From the NCBI GenBank assembly GCA_040757455.1, contig JBFLXE010000057.1:1-15928 (forward strand): DNA of 15,928 nucleotides. Direction: 5' to 3'. The stretch's first letter is position 1. Every line of letters begins with the position of its first letter. Shown here in pieces: positions 1 through 6,869 of this stretch. This DNA comes from Kmv42 sp040757455 (GTDB taxonomy: Bacteria; Nitrospirota; Thermodesulfovibrionia; Thermodesulfovibrionales; SM23-35). The notes beneath the pieces were generated by a model. The model did no database searches, was not told where the DNA came from, and saw nothing but the letters and a program-made list of their open reading frames with translations. Made by a program: the position numbers and the translations under genes.

Positions 1-316
1 CGGGTCTGAGATTAATGTACTGGTCAAGTTCGAACCTCAGCTTCAGAAGAATCCCCTTTTCCAGAATTCCAGGCTTGACATCAGGATGGCCTATGGCACC
101 CAGGTAAATCGCGTCATATTTCTTCAGCTCTCCCATCACGCCTTCGGGGAGAATTTCACCCGTCCTCAGGTATCGCTCGCCGCCAAAATCATAGTAACTA
201 AAATTGAATTTGATCCCGAGCCTGAGAGAGACGGCCTGGAGGACTTTAATCCCTTCATTTATCACTTCAGGTCCAGTGCCGTCCCCGGGAATAACCGCGA
301 TGTTGTAAGAATTCAT
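1..316 (-). CDS. leuB: 3-isopropylmalate dehydrogenase, N-terminal part (cut by the left edge)
   Basis: This enzyme oxidatively decarboxylates 3-isopropylmalate with NAD+ in the third step specific to leucine biosynthesis, in the cytoplasm. Reading leftward from the ATG at 316, about 105 residues are present. They begin MNSYNIAVIPGDGTGPEV, the nucleotide-binding start typical of isopropylmalate/isocitrate dehydrogenases. Near the window edge comes an LRFELDQYINLRP segment, whose two arginines match the substrate-carboxylate-binding arginines of the family. The ATG directly follows the leuD stop (TAAATG), so the two genes are almost certainly co-transcribed and translationally coupled. The rest of the protein lies outside the window. 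Isocitrate or homoisocitrate dehydrogenase is the alternative, but the leuD neighbour and the LDQYINLRP wording favour LeuB. Confidence 0.93.
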   Translation of the reverse strand, partial: MNSYNIAVIPGDGTGPEVINEGIKVLQAVSLRLGIKFNFSYYDFGGERYLRTGEILPEGVMGELKKYDAIYLGAIGHPDVKPGILEKGILLKLRFELDQYINLRP

Positions 317-829
317 TTACTTGAATATCCCCTCTTTACCTTCTTTCAATTTCTTTTTTGTCCATTCGATCAAGCCGCCCGCTGCAACAAGCTCCTGCAT
401 GAAGGGCGGTATCGGATTTGATCTGTATTCCTGCTTTCTCGTCAGGTTCCTGATTATTCCGCTGTCCGCATCAATCTCCACCTGATCACCTTCCGAGATA
501 TTCTCTGAAGCCCCTGGCGACTCGAATATCAAAAGACCGATATTGAAGGCATTTCTATAAAATATTCTTGCAAAACTTTTAGCAATAACAGCTCTCACAC
601 CGGCTCCTTTTATCGCAATAGGCGCATGCTCTCTCGAGGAGCCGCAGCCAAAATTTTTGCCCGCAACTATAATGTCCCCTGCTTTCACTTTTGCCGCAAA
701 ACCTCTGTCGATTCCTTCCATCACGTGCTTTGCCAATTCATCTGGATCAGAGGTGTTCAGATACCGTGCAGGTATGATAACATCCGTATCAATGTCGTTT
801 CCAAAATTCCACACTCTGCCTCTAATCAA
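317..829 (-). CDS. leuD: 3-isopropylmalate dehydratase (isomerase) small subunit
   Basis: This is the small, swivelling-domain subunit of the Fe-S isomerase that converts 2-isopropylmalate to 3-isopropylmalate through a dehydrated intermediate, in partnership with LeuC. The sequence has the family signatures DIDTDVIIPARYL near the N-terminus and NFGCGSSREHAP in the middle. It is the short (about 170 aa) form found in many anaerobes and archaea. The specificity loop reads YLNT, as in clostridial LeuD from memory, so a role in leucine synthesis is preferred over homoaconitase. The open frame extends to a TTG at 844, but that codon lies beside GGGAGG (837-842). I therefore place the start at the TTG at 829, seven bases after that ribosome site, giving MIRGRVWNFG and a normal family length. 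leuC is not in the window. Confidence 0.93.
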   Translation of the reverse strand: MIRGRVWNFGNDIDTDVIIPARYLNTSDPDELAKHVMEGIDRGFAAKVKAGDIIVAGKNFGCGSSREHAPIAIKGAGVRAVIAKSFARIFYRNAFNIGLLIFESPGASENISEGDQVEIDADSGIIRNLTRKQEYRSNPIPPFMQELVAAGGLIEWTKKKLKEGKEGIFK

Positions 830-836
830 TATGCAA

Positions 837-842
837 CCTCCC
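837..842 (-). promoter_or_regulatory. Ribosome-binding site that sets the leuD start
   Basis: GGGAGG on the minus strand lies seven bases before the TTG at 829 and has no ATG downstream at a usable distance. It excludes the longer frame that opens at the TTG at 844, because that codon is directly against the site. Confidence 0.7.
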
Positions 843-867
843 AAATAATTATGTAGACTGAGTGATT

Positions 868-897
868 ATTATAGGCAATATTTTGCGGGATTAACAA
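868..897 (-). promoter_or_regulatory. Sigma-70-type promoter for leuD-leuB
   Basis: On the minus strand there is TTGTTA (892-897), an 18-base spacer and a perfect TATAAT (868-873). Transcription would begin near 861, giving a leader of about 30 bases before the leuD TTG. This is too short for a leucine attenuator, so control by attenuation is unlikely from this promoter. It lies in the 132-base divergent gap shared with the glycosylase gene. I see no equally good promoter pointing the other way. Confidence 0.55.
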
Positions 898-961
898 GTA
901 TGAATTAACCCTAAAAATGCCGATGGCAGCGCTTATTCAAAATTGACTAAAATAATTAGAT

Positions 962-1615
962 ATGCCAGGACACGAAGATATTTTGCGCAAATTCTTCGAA
1001 AGGCTATATGACTTTTTCGGCCCCCGTCAGTGGTGGCCCGGGGAGACTCCCTTTGAGGTAGCTGTTGGTGCTATTCTCACCCAGAACACAAACTGGGGGA
1101 ATGTCGAGAAAGCGATAAACAATCTAAAAAGGCAAAGGTTACTATCGGCACGTGCTTTAAACAAGATGACGGAAGGGAATCTTTCCCGGGTCATAAAGCC
1201 CGCGGGATACTATAATGTAAAGTCCAAAAGACTCAAATCGTTCGTTAGTTTTCTTGTGGGCGAATATCGCGGCAGCATGAGGAGGATGGCTAAAGAGAAA
1301 ACCGATGTCCTGAGAGAAAAGCTTCTCAGAATCAATGGCATCGGCCCCGAGACCGCCGACTCCATTCTTCTGTATGCCCTTGAGAAGCCGGTTTTCGTCA
1401 TAGATGCCTATACCAAAAGGATTCTTTCACGGCATTGCATTATCGGATATGACAATTCGTATGATGAATTTCAGGAACTTTTCCATAAATCCTTACAGAA
1501 GGATGTTAAACTTTATAATGAGTATCATGCACTCCTTGTGGAGACAGGAAAAGTTTTCTGTAAACCCGGGGTGCCGCTTTGCAGCCAATGTCCTTTGAAC
1601 GTCTTTTTACGATGA
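962..1615 (+). CDS. Endonuclease III-like DNA glycosylase, MagIII/COG2231 type
   Basis: This is a helix-hairpin-helix GPD-superfamily base-excision glycosylase of 217 residues. It resembles the MagIII (3-methyladenine DNA glycosylase) branch more than classical Nth: QWWPGETPFE...ILTQNTN (23-44), the PAGYYNVKSKRL stretch (80-91), the hairpin INGIGPETADSILLYA (124-139) and the catalytic aspartate D148 in VFVIDAYTKR. The Nth lysine in the hairpin is a glutamate here (GPET), so AP-lyase activity is not expected. Excision of alkylated bases is the likely role. A C-terminal iron-sulfur motif is incomplete: C200, C207 and C210 fit C-x6-C-x2-C, but the expected fourth cysteine position is L216, next to the C-terminus. 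The start has no clear ribosome site. uvrB follows 25 bases downstream on the same strand, suggesting a small DNA-repair unit. Confidence 0.87.
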   Translation: MPGHEDILRKFFERLYDFFGPRQWWPGETPFEVAVGAILTQNTNWGNVEKAINNLKRQRLLSARALNKMTEGNLSRVIKPAGYYNVKSKRLKSFVSFLVGEYRGSMRRMAKEKTDVLREKLLRINGIGPETADSILLYALEKPVFVIDAYTKRILSRHCIIGYDNSYDEFQELFHKSLQKDVKLYNEYHALLVETGKVFCKPGVPLCSQCPLNVFLR

Positions 1616-1640
1616 AGTAGCATGATAAGTAAAAAAGAAT

Positions 1641-3653
1641 ATGATCGAGACAAATATTAGGGACAGATTCAGACTTGTGACAAATTTCATGCCCAGGGGC
1701 GATCAGCCAAAGGCTATAAGTGAACTCTCGAAAGCAATTGAAAAAGGTACGAAACATCAGGTGCTGTTGGGGGTCACAGGTTCAGGCAAGACCTTCACTA
1801 TCGCAAATGTGGTTGCGAATGTGAACAAACCCACCCTCGTGATCGCGCACAACAAAACTCTGGCGGCACAACTTTATGGAGAATTCAAGGAACTTTTTCC
1901 GGAGAATGCTGTTGAGTTTTTCGTGAGCTATTATGATTACTATCAGCCGGAGGCCTATATTCCCACGACAGACACGTATATCGAAAAGGACGCACTCATC
2001 AATGATGATATAGACAGGATGAGGCATTCAGCGACACGGGCAGTTCTTGAGAGAAGGGATACGATCGTCATCGCATCCGTTTCCTGTATCTATGGTATAG
2101 GTTCTCCACAGGATTATATGGATATGCACCTTGTGGTTGAGGAGGGCATGCACACTGACCGTAATGAAATTCTAAAGAGACTCATTGAGATGCAATATAC
2201 CCGCAGTGATATCGATTTCAGGAGGGGGACTTTCAGGGTTCGAGGCGACATAGTTGAAATTTATCCTTCTTTCTCCCTCGATAAGGGGATACGGGTGGAA
2301 TTCTTCGGTGATGACATCGATGCCCTTTTTGAGTTTGATCCTCTCACTGGCAATAGAATAAGGAGGCTTAACAGAATCGCAATTTTTCCGAATAGCCACT
2401 GGATAACACCGAGAAATAGACTTGAAAGGGCATTAAAAACCATAGAAAAAGAGCTTGAGGAAAGGATTGAATATTTCCTGAACGAGGGGAAAACGCTGGA
2501 GGCAAACAGGATTGAGCAGAGAACCAGATTTGATCTCGAAATGCTGCAGGAATTTGGCTACTGCCATGGAATAGAAAATTATTCGAGGCATCTGAGCGGC
2601 AGGGCTCCTGGCGAGCCACCTTACACGTTGATAGACTATTTTTCAGAAGATTTCCTGATCGTAATCGATGAATCTCACGCAACAATCCCTCAGCTCAGAG
2701 GTATGTATGAAGGGGACCATTCGAGAAAACAGACACTCGTTGATTACGGGTTCAGGCTTCCCTCTGCTCTCGATAACAGGCCGCTGACCTTCAGGGAATT
2801 CGAGCACCGGGTGAATCAGGCCATTTATGTATCGGCAACCCCGGGCCCCTATGAACTCGAAAGAATAAAAGGCGCCGTCGTGGAACAAATAATAAGGCCG
2901 ACGGGTCTGACGGATCCGGTGATGATCGTAAAGCCTGCTAAAGGTCAGGTCGATGACCTTCTTCATGAAATTCGCAATCGGGCAGATAAAGGCGAATGTG
3001 TTCTGGTCACTACACTTACGAAAAAGATGGCCGAGGATTTGACCGATTATTATATTGATTTGGGAGTCAGGGCAAGATATCTTCATTCTGATATCGATAC
3101 CCTGGAAAGAGTCGAGATACTGAGGGATCTGAGGCTGAGGAAATTTGACGTACTGATTGGTGTAAATCTGCTGAGAGAAGGGCTTGATTTGCCCGAGGTC
3201 TCACTGGTCGCAATCTTCGATGCCGATAAGGAGGGGTTTCTCCGTTCAGAGCGTTCGTTAATCCAGACCGCCGGACGTGCAGCAAGAAATGTCAATGGAC
3301 AGGTGATTCTTTATGCCGATACGATCACAGAGTCCATGAGGAAAGCTATAGATGAAACCAACCGGAGGAGAAAGATCCAGAAGGACTATAATGATAGGAT
3401 GGGAATCACGCCAGAAACGGTAAAGTCAAATATAAAAGATATATTAAGTTCTATCTATGAGGCTGATTACTGGACAGTACCTTTGGCTGCGGAGGAAAAA
3501 GAGGAATATGTTTATGATGAAAAGATTATTAAGAAGCTCGAAGCCGAGATGAAAGAGGCGGCAAAGATGCTCGAATTCGAGCGAGCAGCAAAAATCAGAG
3601 ATAGAATCAAAGATATTAAGAGCAGAATGATCGAAGTGGGAATTGAGAAATAA
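1641..3653 (+). CDS. uvrB: Excinuclease ABC subunit B
   Basis: UvrB is the central damage-verification helicase of nucleotide excision repair. UvrA loads it, and it then recruits UvrC for dual incision. The 670-residue length matches the family (about 670). Visible in order are the DQPKAI Q-like motif (21-26), Walker A GVTGSGKT (44-51), the aromatic beta-hairpin YYDYYQPEAYIPTTDTYIEKD region (97-117) that inserts between DNA strands, the DESH Walker B box (343-346), YVSATPG (396-402), helicase motif VI QTAGRAAR (542-549) and a C-terminal UVR coiled-coil (about 628-662, MLEFERAAKIRDRI) that binds UvrC. No key residue is missing. The ribosome site is weak (an A-rich tract with AAAAAG). The tandem repeat array begins two bases after the stop codon. 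Confidence 0.99.
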   Translation: MIETNIRDRFRLVTNFMPRGDQPKAISELSKAIEKGTKHQVLLGVTGSGKTFTIANVVANVNKPTLVIAHNKTLAAQLYGEFKELFPENAVEFFVSYYDYYQPEAYIPTTDTYIEKDALINDDIDRMRHSATRAVLERRDTIVIASVSCIYGIGSPQDYMDMHLVVEEGMHTDRNEILKRLIEMQYTRSDIDFRRGTFRVRGDIVEIYPSFSLDKGIRVEFFGDDIDALFEFDPLTGNRIRRLNRIAIFPNSHWITPRNRLERALKTIEKELEERIEYFLNEGKTLEANRIEQRTRFDLEMLQEFGYCHGIENYSRHLSGRAPGEPPYTLIDYFSEDFLIVIDESHATIPQLRGMYEGDHSRKQTLVDYGFRLPSALDNRPLTFREFEHRVNQAIYVSATPGPYELERIKGAVVEQIIRPTGLTDPVMIVKPAKGQVDDLLHEIRNRADKGECVLVTTLTKKMAEDLTDYYIDLGVRARYLHSDIDTLERVEILRDLRLRKFDVLIGVNLLREGLDLPEVSLVAIFDADKEGFLRSERSLIQTAGRAARNVNGQVILYADTITESMRKAIDETNRRRKIQKDYNDRMGITPETVKSNIKDILSSIYEADYWTVPLAAEEKEEYVYDEKIIKKLEAEMKEAAKMLEFERAAKIRDRIKDIKSRMIEVGIEK

Positions 3654-3655
3654 AA

Positions 3656-3727
3656 GAGACTGAGAGACTATGAGACTATGAGACTGGGAGACTATGAGAC
3701 TGAGAGACTGTGAGACTGTGAGACTGA
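3656..3727 (+). repeat. Tandem array of nine 8-bp units, GAGACTNN
   Basis: Nine consecutive octamers begin GAGACT in perfect register; the last two bases vary as GA, AT, AT, GG, AT, GA, GT, GT, GA. The array fills most of the gap between the uvrB stop (3651-3653) and the next gene's ribosome site. An ATG created inside it (3694) opens a false extension of the downstream frame. The units are directly adjacent without spacers, so this is a simple-sequence tandem repeat and not a CRISPR. Confidence 0.95.
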
Positions 3728-3742
3728 AAAATATTTTGAGAC

Positions 3743-3748
3743 GGGAGG
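3743..3748 (+). promoter_or_regulatory. Ribosome-binding site that sets the start of the AcsE-like gene
   Basis: GGGAGG lies five bases before the ATG at 3754. It supports that start over the upstream in-frame ATG at 3694, which falls within the tandem repeat and would add twenty repeat-derived residues. Confidence 0.75.
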
Positions 3749-3753
3749 GCAGG

Positions 3754-4536
3754 ATGATCGCAATAGCAGATAACCTTAATACCAGAAACAAAGTTTATAC
3801 CGAAGCACTGAAAAAGAAGGACAGGGCTTTGATCGAAGAACTTATGAGGAAGATCAAGGAGTCAGGCGCAGACATGATTAACGTGCAATGCTCCCTCGAT
3901 GGCGTTGGTGACGAAGAGATATTGCCATGGGTGGCGGAAATTCTTTCCGGAATCACAGACGCCGCATGCCTTGATTCAAGGAATCTGGAGGCACTCAAAA
4001 AAGCGATTCCCATCTGCAAGAAACCGCCTCTGATAAATTTCATATCAGAGACGGAGCCGGAATACCAGAAAACTTTGTTGTCTGTCGCAGCGGCTTCGGG
4101 GTCATCGCTGGTACTGAGAGCGTCAAGAGGTACCATACCCACATCTCTGGAAGCAAAATTGCAGATCATCGAGAAGCTCCTCGAGATGGCAAATGAAGCA
4201 GATATTCCGAACGAGAGGCTCTTTGCGGACCCTTCGATAGTTCACTTGAGCCGGGGCATGGGGCAGAAGCATCTGGTCAACTCCTACGACTGCATACGGG
4301 TGCTTGGCGATCTCGTCGAACCACCCATTAATACAATAGCCTGGATCTCGAACATCTCGACTGGCTTGCCAAAATCATTGAGGAAGCCCCTTGAGGCATC
4401 TTTCCTGACTTATCTCGCGGGTGCAGGTCTTGACGCCGCGATGGTAGACGTGCTCGACGAGAACATCAGAAGAGCAATATATATCATAAAGTCGTTCAGG
4501 GATGAGATAGTTTTTTCGCAGGCTGATCTGAGTTAA
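3754..4536 (+). CDS. Pterin-binding methyltransferase, AcsE/MtrH-like (methyltetrahydrofolate:corrinoid type)
   Basis: This 260-residue protein has the TIM-barrel pattern of the DHPS/methyltetrahydrofolate-methyltransferase family. It aligns by eye to AcsE, which moves the methyl group of methyltetrahydrofolate to a corrinoid iron-sulfur protein. Matching landmarks are ACLDSRN (D74), PPLINF (N95), an ADP segment (D159), WISNIS with N200 at the place of the AcsE pterin-contacting asparagine, and GLDAAMVDVLDE (225-236). Differences are IADNLNT in place of the usual IGERIN start and MINVQCS where AcsE has a conserved aspartate strand. The folate donor is therefore plausible but unproved. No corrinoid protein gene lies beside it, although the next gene encodes a B12-domain protein. 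Dihydropteroate synthase is less likely because its signature loops are missing. Confidence 0.72.
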   Translation: MIAIADNLNTRNKVYTEALKKKDRALIEELMRKIKESGADMINVQCSLDGVGDEEILPWVAEILSGITDAACLDSRNLEALKKAIPICKKPPLINFISETEPEYQKTLLSVAAASGSSLVLRASRGTIPTSLEAKLQIIEKLLEMANEADIPNERLFADPSIVHLSRGMGQKHLVNSYDCIRVLGDLVEPPINTIAWISNISTGLPKSLRKPLEASFLTYLAGAGLDAAMVDVLDENIRRAIYIIKSFRDEIVFSQADLS

Positions 4537-4563
4537 AAGAAAAATAAAGGCCAGACAGGCATC

Positions 4564-4691
4564 AAAAACTTTATAAAGCGATGAGTTATTTTTAAAAGGA
4601 ACTTGCGATCTTTTATTAATAAAAAAGTATGACTTTTAAAACTTTAAATCTGGTTAGCCAAGACTTCAATGTATCGCTGATAAAGTTTTTT
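4564..4691. repeat. AT-rich gap with a long imperfect inverted repeat
   Basis: The 208-base gap 4537-4744 has no gene. Within it, AAAAACTTTAT-AA-AGCGAT (4564-4582) is complementary to ATCGCT-G-ATAAAGTTTTT (4673-4690), giving seventeen pairs around a small internal loop and a roughly 90-base loop. The loop holds a perfect 14-base palindrome, TTTTATTAATAAAA (4611-4624). It could be an RNA leader fold for the downstream gene or a small MITE-like insertion; neither can be settled from one copy. I see no cobalamin-riboswitch boxes and no intrinsic terminator. Confidence 0.5.
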
Positions 4692-4698
4692 CAGCCTA

Positions 4699-4736
4699 TC
4701 TGCCTTTCCAAATTTTATCTACGCAGAGAAGGCAGG
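4699..4736 (+). promoter_or_regulatory. Hairpin that may cover the ribosome site of the radical SAM gene
   Basis: CTGCCTT (4700-4706) pairs with AAGGCAG (4729-4735), extended by G-U pairs on both sides, with a loop of about 20 bases. The right arm contains the GGCAGG purine tract that is the best ribosome site for the ATG at 4745, eight bases downstream. Folding would hide the site. Confidence 0.35.
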
Positions 4737-4744
4737 AAAATTAC

Positions 4745-5998
4745 ATGAAGGTTCTCCTTATCAATCCGAACAGATATAAATCACCTCCGGTTCCACCTAT
4801 CGGCCTGGAATATATAGCTGGCTTCCTCGAAAGGGAAAGCGAAGGACATGATATTGAGATTACTGATCTCTGTTTCTCAGAAAACCCTGAAAAAGACATC
4901 GGCGATGCAGTAACATCTTTCAAGCCTGAAGTCGTTGGAATAACAGTGAGAAATGTGGACAGCGTACTCTACCACACGAATGAATTCTTTTTAGACGAGA
5001 TCAGGGATATCGTCAGGCATATCAAGAAAAACTATGGCCTTAAAGTAATAATTGGAGGATCAAGTGTATTGACGAACCCGCAGGGGGTTCTCAATTATCT
5101 TGATGCTGATTATGCTGTTGTCGGTCCTGGTGAAAGCATCATAAATAAACTTCTGAACGAAGTATCAAGATCGGAGAATGAACAAATTATATTCTCTGGC
5201 AGATTCAGGACAGACACCCCCTGCCGGCGGAATCCCTTTAAGACAGATTACCGCACATATTTTGACAAAGGCGGCATCGCAGGCTTCGAGACGCACAAGG
5301 GGTGCAGTTCTTCATGTGTTTATTGTTTAGAGGCAAATTCAGGGGTCTTCTTCAGGAACATTGATTCAGTAATATCAGAAATCCGGTTGCTGGTAGAAAG
5401 AGGATTCAGACATTTTCACCTCTGCGACTCCGAGTTTAATGAAGATCTTCTTTACTCGATAGAATTCTGTACTTCACTCATCAAGGCCAATCTTGACATT
5501 ATATGGACCGCCTACATGAAGCCCGGAGAGTTCAACAAAAAGCTTCTGAAATTGATGAAAGAATCAGGCGTCTATCTGATAACTTTAACGGTCGATTCAT
5601 ATCAGAAATGTCCGGCCTACTGGTCAGATATCGAAAAGTTCGTGTTTACGGCAAAGCCACTGGGTCTAAAGGTGGCCGTCGATTTTCTCACGGGATTTCC
5701 CTATGAGAGCGAAAAGCATGTGCTGGAGTGCCTCGAGATATTGAAAAGGCTTCAGCCCGACAGTGTGAGCGTAAACACATATATCAGACTTTACAAAAGA
5801 CTCGCCATAACCAACATCGTCATGAAAGATAAGAGACTGAAGGAAAATCTTATCGGCGACATTCATGACCATACGCTTGTCAAACCCGTCTTTTATAACA
5901 GCATTGGAACAGAGAAACTTGAAAGAATGATCAGTGCTGGATATCCTTTTTTCAGGATCGAGGGATTGGAAAAGGTAGTGAACTATATAAGGATATAA
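4745..5998 (+). CDS. B12-binding-domain radical SAM protein
   Basis: This 417-residue protein has the two-domain plan of B12-type radical SAM enzymes. The N-terminal half (about 1-150) starts KVLLINPNR with PPVPPIGLEYIAGFLE, typical of the cobalamin-binding Rossmann fold, and includes VIIGGSSV and YAVVGPGE. The usual DxHxxG base-off histidine motif is not seen, as in many members. The radical SAM half begins at GFETHKGCSSSCVYC, with cluster ligands C187, C191 and C194 in the standard C-x3-C-x2-C spacing. LCDSEFNED (226-234) and DFLTGFP (313-319) follow as barrel strands. Members catalyse methylations, ring formations and other radical reactions; the substrate cannot be read from sequence. A separate 208-base leader precedes it. 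Confidence 0.87.
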   Translation: MKVLLINPNRYKSPPVPPIGLEYIAGFLERESEGHDIEITDLCFSENPEKDIGDAVTSFKPEVVGITVRNVDSVLYHTNEFFLDEIRDIVRHIKKNYGLKVIIGGSSVLTNPQGVLNYLDADYAVVGPGESIINKLLNEVSRSENEQIIFSGRFRTDTPCRRNPFKTDYRTYFDKGGIAGFETHKGCSSSCVYCLEANSGVFFRNIDSVISEIRLLVERGFRHFHLCDSEFNEDLLYSIEFCTSLIKANLDIIWTAYMKPGEFNKKLLKLMKESGVYLITLTVDSYQKCPAYWSDIEKFVFTAKPLGLKVAVDFLTGFPYESEKHVLECLEILKRLQPDSVSVNTYIRLYKRLAITNIVMKDKRLKENLIGDIHDHTLVKPVFYNSIGTEKLERMISAGYPFFRIEGLEKVVNYIRI

Positions 5999-6063
5999 AT
6001 ATTTTTTCAAAAAAAGTTGAATCCCTCATATCTGGCAAAAAATTTGCTTAAGTACATGGGAAG

Positions 6064-6780
6064 ATGAATAACAGAACCACAAACGAATGGATACCGGGGA
6101 TCACCCGTCAGGGTCCAGCCACCCCGTCCGGACTCCGGCTGGGAGAAATATTGATTGCGACAGACCAGATCACTCCAGACCAACTCAGGGAAACACTTGA
6201 AGCACAGAGAGTTTCCGGGAAGAGGATAGGAGATATTCTCGTTGAAAGTGGCTGTCTTGAGCCGCAGCAGGTTTCCTGCGCACTGACGCTACAGAAGAGT
6301 TTGATGACTGCTGTTCTCCTTGCACTGTTATCCGTGGCTCCGGCGGCTGACGCTGTCTCTAACGGTTGTCTCCAACAAGGAGCCGATCCCACGGGTCTCG
6401 CACTAAATAATAAGCCACAAACTCTCACATTCCTGAGGGTGATATATCAGACATCTGAAATTGTCATCACGCAGGCGGATATTACGAGGGGCTATGTGGA
6501 TGTGCCGGTTGCAGCCAAAATGGAGATACAGAATAACAACCTGTCCGGATACTTGATCGTTTTCGGAGGGCTGAACGGTCCCTTCAAAGAGGCTGCCGTG
6601 GAAGGTCTGGGAAAGGAGATTCGCATTACCTCCGCGGGAGGATGGATTGCCGAGCCTTACAACGGCAGGGATCCTTTTATCATAGAACTGAGCTATAAGT
6701 TTATATTGTCTGAAAATGCATACCCTGGCACCTATGCCTGGCCACTGACAATTTCTGTTAGTCCGATAATCCCGGTTTGA
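6064..6780 (+). CDS. MshEN (GspE N-terminal) domain fused through a membrane segment to a beta-rich outer domain
   Basis: This is an unusual 238-residue fusion. Residues 25-77 hold two 24-residue RLGxxL...Q motifs separated by exactly five residues (R25-Q48, RVSGK, R54-Q77). That is the spacing of the cyclic-di-GMP-binding MshEN fold of MshE/PilB-type ATPases. In the first copy the usual glycine is D34; the second keeps G63. Residues 80-98 (LMTAVLLALLSVAPAADAV) form one hydrophobic stretch after a lysine, ending in an AxA-like site, so it may be a membrane anchor or an internal signal peptide. Residues 99-238 are predicted strand-rich, without a catalytic motif I recognise. There is no ATPase domain. 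The expected topology is N-terminus inside, C-terminus outside. Its place beside a polysaccharide cluster suggests second-messenger-controlled export or adhesion, which is inference. The ribosome site is poor. Confidence 0.75.
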   Translation: MNNRTTNEWIPGITRQGPATPSGLRLGEILIATDQITPDQLRETLEAQRVSGKRIGDILVESGCLEPQQVSCALTLQKSLMTAVLLALLSVAPAADAVSNGCLQQGADPTGLALNNKPQTLTFLRVIYQTSEIVITQADITRGYVDVPVAAKMEIQNNNLSGYLIVFGGLNGPFKEAAVEGLGKEIRITSAGGWIAEPYNGRDPFIIELSYKFILSENAYPGTYAWPLTISVSPIIPV

Positions 6781-6817
6781 CAGCTTAGAGGTCTATCCGA
6801 ACAGAATGGGATCAAAT

Positions 6818-6845
6818 AAAAAAGGCCTTTGATCACTCAAAGGCC
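6818..6845 (-). terminator. Intrinsic terminator after the small exported-protein gene
   Basis: On the minus strand GGCCTTTGA, loop GTGA and TCAAAGGCC form a perfect nine-pair stem, followed by six T residues (6818-6823). It lies 25 bases beyond the stop of the 6870-7250 gene. On the plus strand the hairpin has no T tract, so it would mainly end leftward transcription at this convergent junction. Confidence 0.88.
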
Positions 6846-6869
6846 CGTCAGAAAATACAAAGACTGAGT

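Noticed and set aside
86..421. Open frame on the plus strand opposite leuB and leuD
   Set aside because: It lies antisense to two well-recognised enzymes and its protein resembles nothing.
3656..3727. CRISPR array
   Set aside because: Units are 8 bases and adjacent without spacers; there is no cas gene.
3694..3753. Upstream ATG extending the AcsE-like protein by twenty residues
   Set aside because: It lies inside the GAGACTNN array and has no proper ribosome site, while GGGAGG precedes the ATG at 3754.
4537..4744. Cobalamin riboswitch before the B12-binding radical SAM gene
   Set aside because: I find none of the conserved B12-box sequences; only generic inverted repeats are visible.
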